A DNA stretch of 12,090 bases from Bacteroides sp. (lineage in GTDB: Bacteria; Bacteroidota; Bacteroidia; Bacteroidales; Bacteroidaceae): contig DXOJ01000182.1 of assembly GCA_019412865.1 (NCBI GenBank), forward strand, positions 1-12,090. Direction: 5' to 3'. A program made the position numbers and the translations under genes. Positions 9,152 through 12,090 of the stretch are shown piece after piece (within the stretch, counting starts at the first letter, position 1; the number at the start of each line of letters is the position of its first letter). The notes under the pieces are model-generated. The model saw only the letters and a list, made by a program, of their open reading frames with translations, was not told the DNA's origin and ran no database searches.

Positions 9152-9178
9152 GGAGGCCCCGGATAAGGTGGAGTCTCC
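9152..9178 (-). other. GC-rich hairpin in the polA 3' region, candidate structured RNA
   Basis: On the minus strand GGAGACTCC (9178-9170) can pair with GGGGCCTCC (9160-9152) over nine positions, with one mismatch and one G-U, around a 9-base loop. It stands out as a GC island in an AT-rich spacer. It has no T-run and so is not a terminator itself. Confidence 0.4.
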
Positions 9179-9242
9179 CAGCGCAATTAGTATCTAAAAG
9201 ATAGCAATTCCTTATTGAGGTAGTCTTTATTCACTTGATGGT

Positions 9243-12090
9243 TTAATGTGCCTCAAGCCAGTTTTTGCCCCATCCGCAATCTGCTTTCAAGGGGACGTGC
9301 ATGCGGTATGCTTTCTCCATTTCTTCGATGACGATTTCTTCTACACGCTCTTTTTCATTGACAGGAACGCTGAAATTTAATTCGTCATGTACTTGCAGGA
9401 TCATTTTGGCTTGTATTCCTTCGGCCTGAAACCGTTGATAGATACGTGCCATTGCTACTTTTATAATATCTGCCGCACTTCCCTGGATAGGGGCGTTGAT
9501 GGCATTTCGTTCGGCATATCCGCGTACAACGGCATTCCGGGAATTGATGTCCGGCAAGAAGCGTTTCCGGTGGAAGATTGTTTCCACATAGCCTTTTTCC
9601 TGGGCCACCTGGATACTTTTATCCATATATGCTTTTACTCCCGGATAAGTTTCAAAGTAACCGTCGATTAACTCTTTGGCTTCTTTGCGGTCTACATTCA
9701 TTCGTTCGGCAAGACCAAATACGGATATGCCATAGATGATACCGAAATTGGCAGTCTTAGCTTTACGGCGCATGTCGGAACCTACGTCTTTCAGGTCGGT
9801 CTTATAAATTTTGGCAGCAGTGGCCGCATGAATATCGTGATTGCTAAGGAAAGCATCAATCATATTCTTATCCTCGCTAAGGTGTGCCATGATGCGCAAC
9901 TCAATTTGCGAATAGTCGGCAGAGAAGAAGAGGCAGCCTTCATCGGGGATGAAAGCCTTGCGGATTTCTTTTCCGTTCTCGTCGCGGATAGGGATATTTT
10001 GTAAATTCGGATTGCTTGAACTAAGGCGTCCTGTAGCGGTTACAGTCTGGTTGAAAGAGGTGTGTACCCTTCCTGTACGTGGATTGATGAGCTGGGGGAG
10101 TGCGTCGATATACGTGCCCAATAGCTTTTTCAGTCCGCGATGTTCCAGAATCTTTTCTACTACCGGATGTTTGTGCCGGAGGCTTTCGAGCACTTCTTCC
10201 GAGGTGACGTACTGGCCGGTCTTAGTCTTTTTTGCCTTCTCTACGATTTTCAGTTTGTCAAATAGTACCTCACCGACTTGTTTGGGCGAAGCGATATTGA
10301 AAGTCTCACCGGCCAATTCGTAAATCTCTTTTTCGATTTGCTCCATCTGGGCGGTGAAATGGGCGGACGACTGCTTCAATGCTTCCGTATCCAGCAATAC
10401 CCCGTTCCGTTCTATATTAACCAATACGGGAACTAGCGGCATTTCTATATCATAGAACAAACGTTCTGCGTCATTTTCTTTCAGTTCTTTCTCCAATACA
10501 TTTTTCAGTTTCAGAGTTACGTCTGCATCTTCGCAGGCATACAGATATACATCTTTCGGATCGAGATCGCGCATGTTCTTCTGATTCTTTCCTTTGGGAC
10601 CTATCAGTTCGTCAATGTGGATAGTCTGATAGTGCAGGTAAATTTCCGCAAGATAATCCATGCCATGACGAAGTTCCGGTTGAAGAACATAATGAGCGAT
10701 CATCGTATCGAAAAGCGGACCTTTTACTGTTGCGCCATAATTTTGAAGAACAATCATGTCGTACTTGATATTTTGTCCGACTTTTAATGAATTCTCATTT
10801 TCGAAGACCGGACGGAACTCATTTACGATTTTTAACGCTTCGTCTTGGTCCGATGGTACGGGAACATAAAAAGCTTCATTTTCTGCAATCGAAAAGCTCA
10901 TTCCGACTAATTCGGCATCCATTGGTTCAGTTCCGGTGGTTTCCGTATCTAACGAGAGAATTTTCGATGTAAGTAACTTTTGAATAATTTCCTGTCTTTT
11001 CTCCTCTGTATCAACGAGTTGGTAGTTATAAGTGAGCGATTCTAACGTCTCTAGGTTCGATTTTTTTGCTTCACCCGGTTCATCGGGCGTGAAATTCGCA
11101 AATAAATCGCCTTGCATTCCGCCTCCTTCTTCGGGAAAAAGTGGAAGAGGAGAGGGGGTGCTTTTCCCAGTGGCAACTTTGCTTCCGGTGGCAGAGGTTA
11201 TTCCGTTTCCGGAAATATCTTTTTTGAGCACCCGGTCAATGAGTGTTCTAAATTCCAATTCCTCGAAAATGCTACGAAGTGAATTTTCGTCTGCTTCTTC
11301 GCGGACAAGAGCATCCATTTCAAGTTGGATGGGGACATCGATTTTAATGGTGGCGAGAAATTTCGAGAACGTAATCATTTCCCGGTTAGTTTCCACTTTT
11401 GTTTTCAATGCTCCTTTCAGTTGGTCGGTATGTTCCAATAGGTTCTCGATGCTTCCGAATTCGGAGATTAGTTTTTGAGCAGTCTTTTCTCCTACTCCGG
11501 GACATCCGGGGATGTTATCCGAAGAGTCACCCATTAGTCCGAGCATATCGATCACCTGTGCCGGAGACTGAATGTCAAACTTGGCTTTCACTTCCTCAAC
11601 GCCCATCACTTCGAAACCTCCTGTGTGTTTAGGGCGATACATAAATACTTTGTCACTTACCAGCTGCCCGTAATCTTTGTCGGGAGTCATCATATAGGTA
11701 GTGATACCCTGGCGACCGGCTTCAGTAGCGAGCGTACCTATCACATCGTCGGCTTCGTAGCCTGCCACTTCCAGAATGGGGATGCGGTAGGCGCGTATAA
11801 TATCCTTTATAATAGGTACGGAAAGACGGATTGCTTCCGGAGTTTCTTCGCGTTGCGCTTTATATTGTTCAAAAGCCTCGTGGCGGAAGGTGGGACCTGC
11901 GGGGTCGAAGGCTACTCCTATATGAGTGGGATTCTCTTTTTTCAGTACTTCTTCGAGGGTGTTCACAAAACCCAGTATGGCTGAAGTGTTGAATCCTTTG
12001 GAATTGATTCTTGGGTTCTTAATAAAGGCGTAATACGCCCGATATATCAATGCATAAGCGTCTAAAAGAAATAATTTATTACCTGAATCC
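9243..12090 (-). CDS. polA: DNA polymerase I, extreme N-terminus cut by the window edge
   Basis: DNA polymerase I fills gaps and removes RNA primers in replication and repair. The frame is open to the right edge: residues DSGNKLFLLDAYA precede LIYRAYYAF, so the true start lies at or just beyond 12090 and the TTG at 12050 is internal. Counting from that TTG, residues 1-280 are the 5'-3' exonuclease (GYEADDVIG 97-105, TPDKDYG 122-128, GDSSDNIPG 174-182). A low-complexity linker spans 281-335. The proofreading domain is complete, with DTETTG (368-373), Asn427/Asp431 in GQNIKYD, and Tyr504/Asp508 in YACED. The polymerase domain has motif A DYSQIELR (712-719), motif B with R761, K765 and F769 in RRKAKTANFGIIYG, and motif C QVHDE (886-890). 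With the 13 extra residues the length is about 950, usual for Bacteroides. The Phe in motif B predicts discrimination against dideoxynucleotides. Confidence 0.97.
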   Translation of the reverse strand, partial: DSGNKLFLLDAYALIYRAYYAFIKNPRINSKGFNTSAILGFVNTLEEVLKKENPTHIGVAFDPAGPTFRHEAFEQYKAQREETPEAIRLSVPIIKDIIRAYRIPILEVAGYEADDVIGTLATEAGRQGITTYMMTPDKDYGQLVSDKVFMYRPKHTGGFEVMGVEEVKAKFDIQSPAQVIDMLGLMGDSSDNIPGCPGVGEKTAQKLISEFGSIENLLEHTDQLKGALKTKVETNREMITFSKFLATIKIDVPIQLEMDALVREEADENSLRSIFEELEFRTLIDRVLKKDISGNGITSATGSKVATGKSTPSPLPLFPEEGGGMQGDLFANFTPDEPGEAKKSNLETLESLTYNYQLVDTEEKRQEIIQKLLTSKILSLDTETTGTEPMDAELVGMSFSIAENEAFYVPVPSDQDEALKIVNEFRPVFENENSLKVGQNIKYDMIVLQNYGATVKGPLFDTMIAHYVLQPELRHGMDYLAEIYLHYQTIHIDELIGPKGKNQKNMRDLDPKDVYLYACEDADVTLKLKNVLEKELKENDAERLFYDIEMPLVPVLVNIERNGVLLDTEALKQSSAHFTAQMEQIEKEIYELAGETFNIASPKQVGEVLFDKLKIVEKAKKTKTGQYVTSEEVLESLRHKHPVVEKILEHRGLKKLLGTYIDALPQLINPRTGRVHTSFNQTVTATGRLSSSNPNLQNIPIRDENGKEIRKAFIPDEGCLFFSADYSQIELRIMAHLSEDKNMIDAFLSNHDIHAATAAKIYKTDLKDVGSDMRRKAKTANFGIIYGISVFGLAERMNVDRKEAKELIDGYFETYPGVKAYMDKSIQVAQEKGYVETIFHRKRFLPDINSRNAVVRGYAERNAINAPIQGSAADIIKVAMARIYQRFQAEGIQAKMILQVHDELNFSVPVNEKERVEEIVIEEMEKAYRMHVPLKADCGWGKNWLEAH
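11112..11162 (-). repeat. Repeat-like low-complexity insert coding the polA interdomain linker
   Basis: The stretch codes STPSPLPLFPEEGGGMQ between the 5'-3' exonuclease and proofreading domains. On the minus strand it runs as a pyrimidine tract (CCCCCTCTCCTCTTCC), then TTTTTCCC, then purines (GAAGAAGGAGG). CTCC and TCTTC can pair with GAAGA and GGAG with one bulge, giving an imperfect hairpin. The segment resembles dispersed palindromic elements that, when inserted in frame, encode PSPLPL-type peptides. That resemblance is from memory and unproven. Confidence 0.45.

Larger units (their letters stand above)
8853..9242. other. 390-base intergenic spacer between polA and the DUF3836-like gene
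   Basis: From right to left on the minus strand it holds about 190 bases of polA downstream sequence with a GC-rich hairpin (9152-9178), a strong intrinsic terminator (9020-9053), an AT-rich stretch, and the TAGATTTG promoter box of the next gene. No tRNA cloverleaf and no convincing small coding region were found on either strand. Confidence 0.7.

Noticed and set aside
9150..9190. Possible tRNA in the GC-rich island after polA
   Set aside because: Only one hairpin can be drawn; there is no acceptor stem, no T-arm consensus and no CCA-adjacent pairing.
12048..12050. TTG at 12050 as the polA start
   Set aside because: The frame continues upstream as DSGNKLFLLDAYA, which is conserved 5'-3' exonuclease sequence including a metal-binding Asp, so the TTG codes an internal Leu.

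Overview
The window looks like chromosomal DNA from a Bacteroides-type member of the Bacteroidales. The evidence is TAnnTTTG-type -7 promoter boxes, start sites with little Shine-Dalgarno, a prolyl tripeptidyl peptidase that matches the Porphyromonas gingivalis PtpA family down to its catalytic residue numbers, a periplasmic-TPR/LytS-like histidine kinase with a LytTR regulator, a DUF3836-type secreted protein and an ORF6N-domain protein. Species cannot be fixed by reading alone.

Layout. Positions 1-5420 are all on the minus strand. Read in transcription order they are serine O-acetyltransferase (cysE-type, 5420-4515), a THUMP-domain RNA methyltransferase with an Arg/Gly-rich repeat tail (4498-3056), a small AT-rich ORF6N-domain gene (2912-2352), a secreted S9 prolyl tripeptidyl peptidase (2337-139), and the first 24 codons of purD (73-1, running off the left edge). 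The first pair is 16 bases apart and ORF6N/peptidase 14 bases apart, so local co-transcription is likely. The ORF6N gene looks like a later insertion.

Positions 5421-5542 are a divergent promoter region. On the plus strand follow a lipobox-containing TPR sensor histidine kinase (5543-7594) and a LytTR response regulator (7591-8370). They overlap by 4 bases and end in a hairpin terminator. They form one two-component system: the periplasmic TPR domain senses, a membrane helix transmits, and the regulator binds DNA through LytTR.

A small secreted DUF3836-like protein (8852-8457, minus) lies convergent to the regulator. A 390-base spacer holds its promoter, a strong terminator for polA and another hairpin. 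The rest is DNA polymerase I (minus, 9243 to the right edge). It has intact 5'-3' exonuclease, 3'-5' proofreading and polymerase motifs, and its first residue or residues lie outside the window.

Most of the window is housekeeping. The least explained part is the ORF6N locus, where one perfect palindrome inside the gene and one perfect plus one decayed palindrome upstream share the same CAATTTG core. No CRISPR array, transposase, tRNA or rRNA was found.
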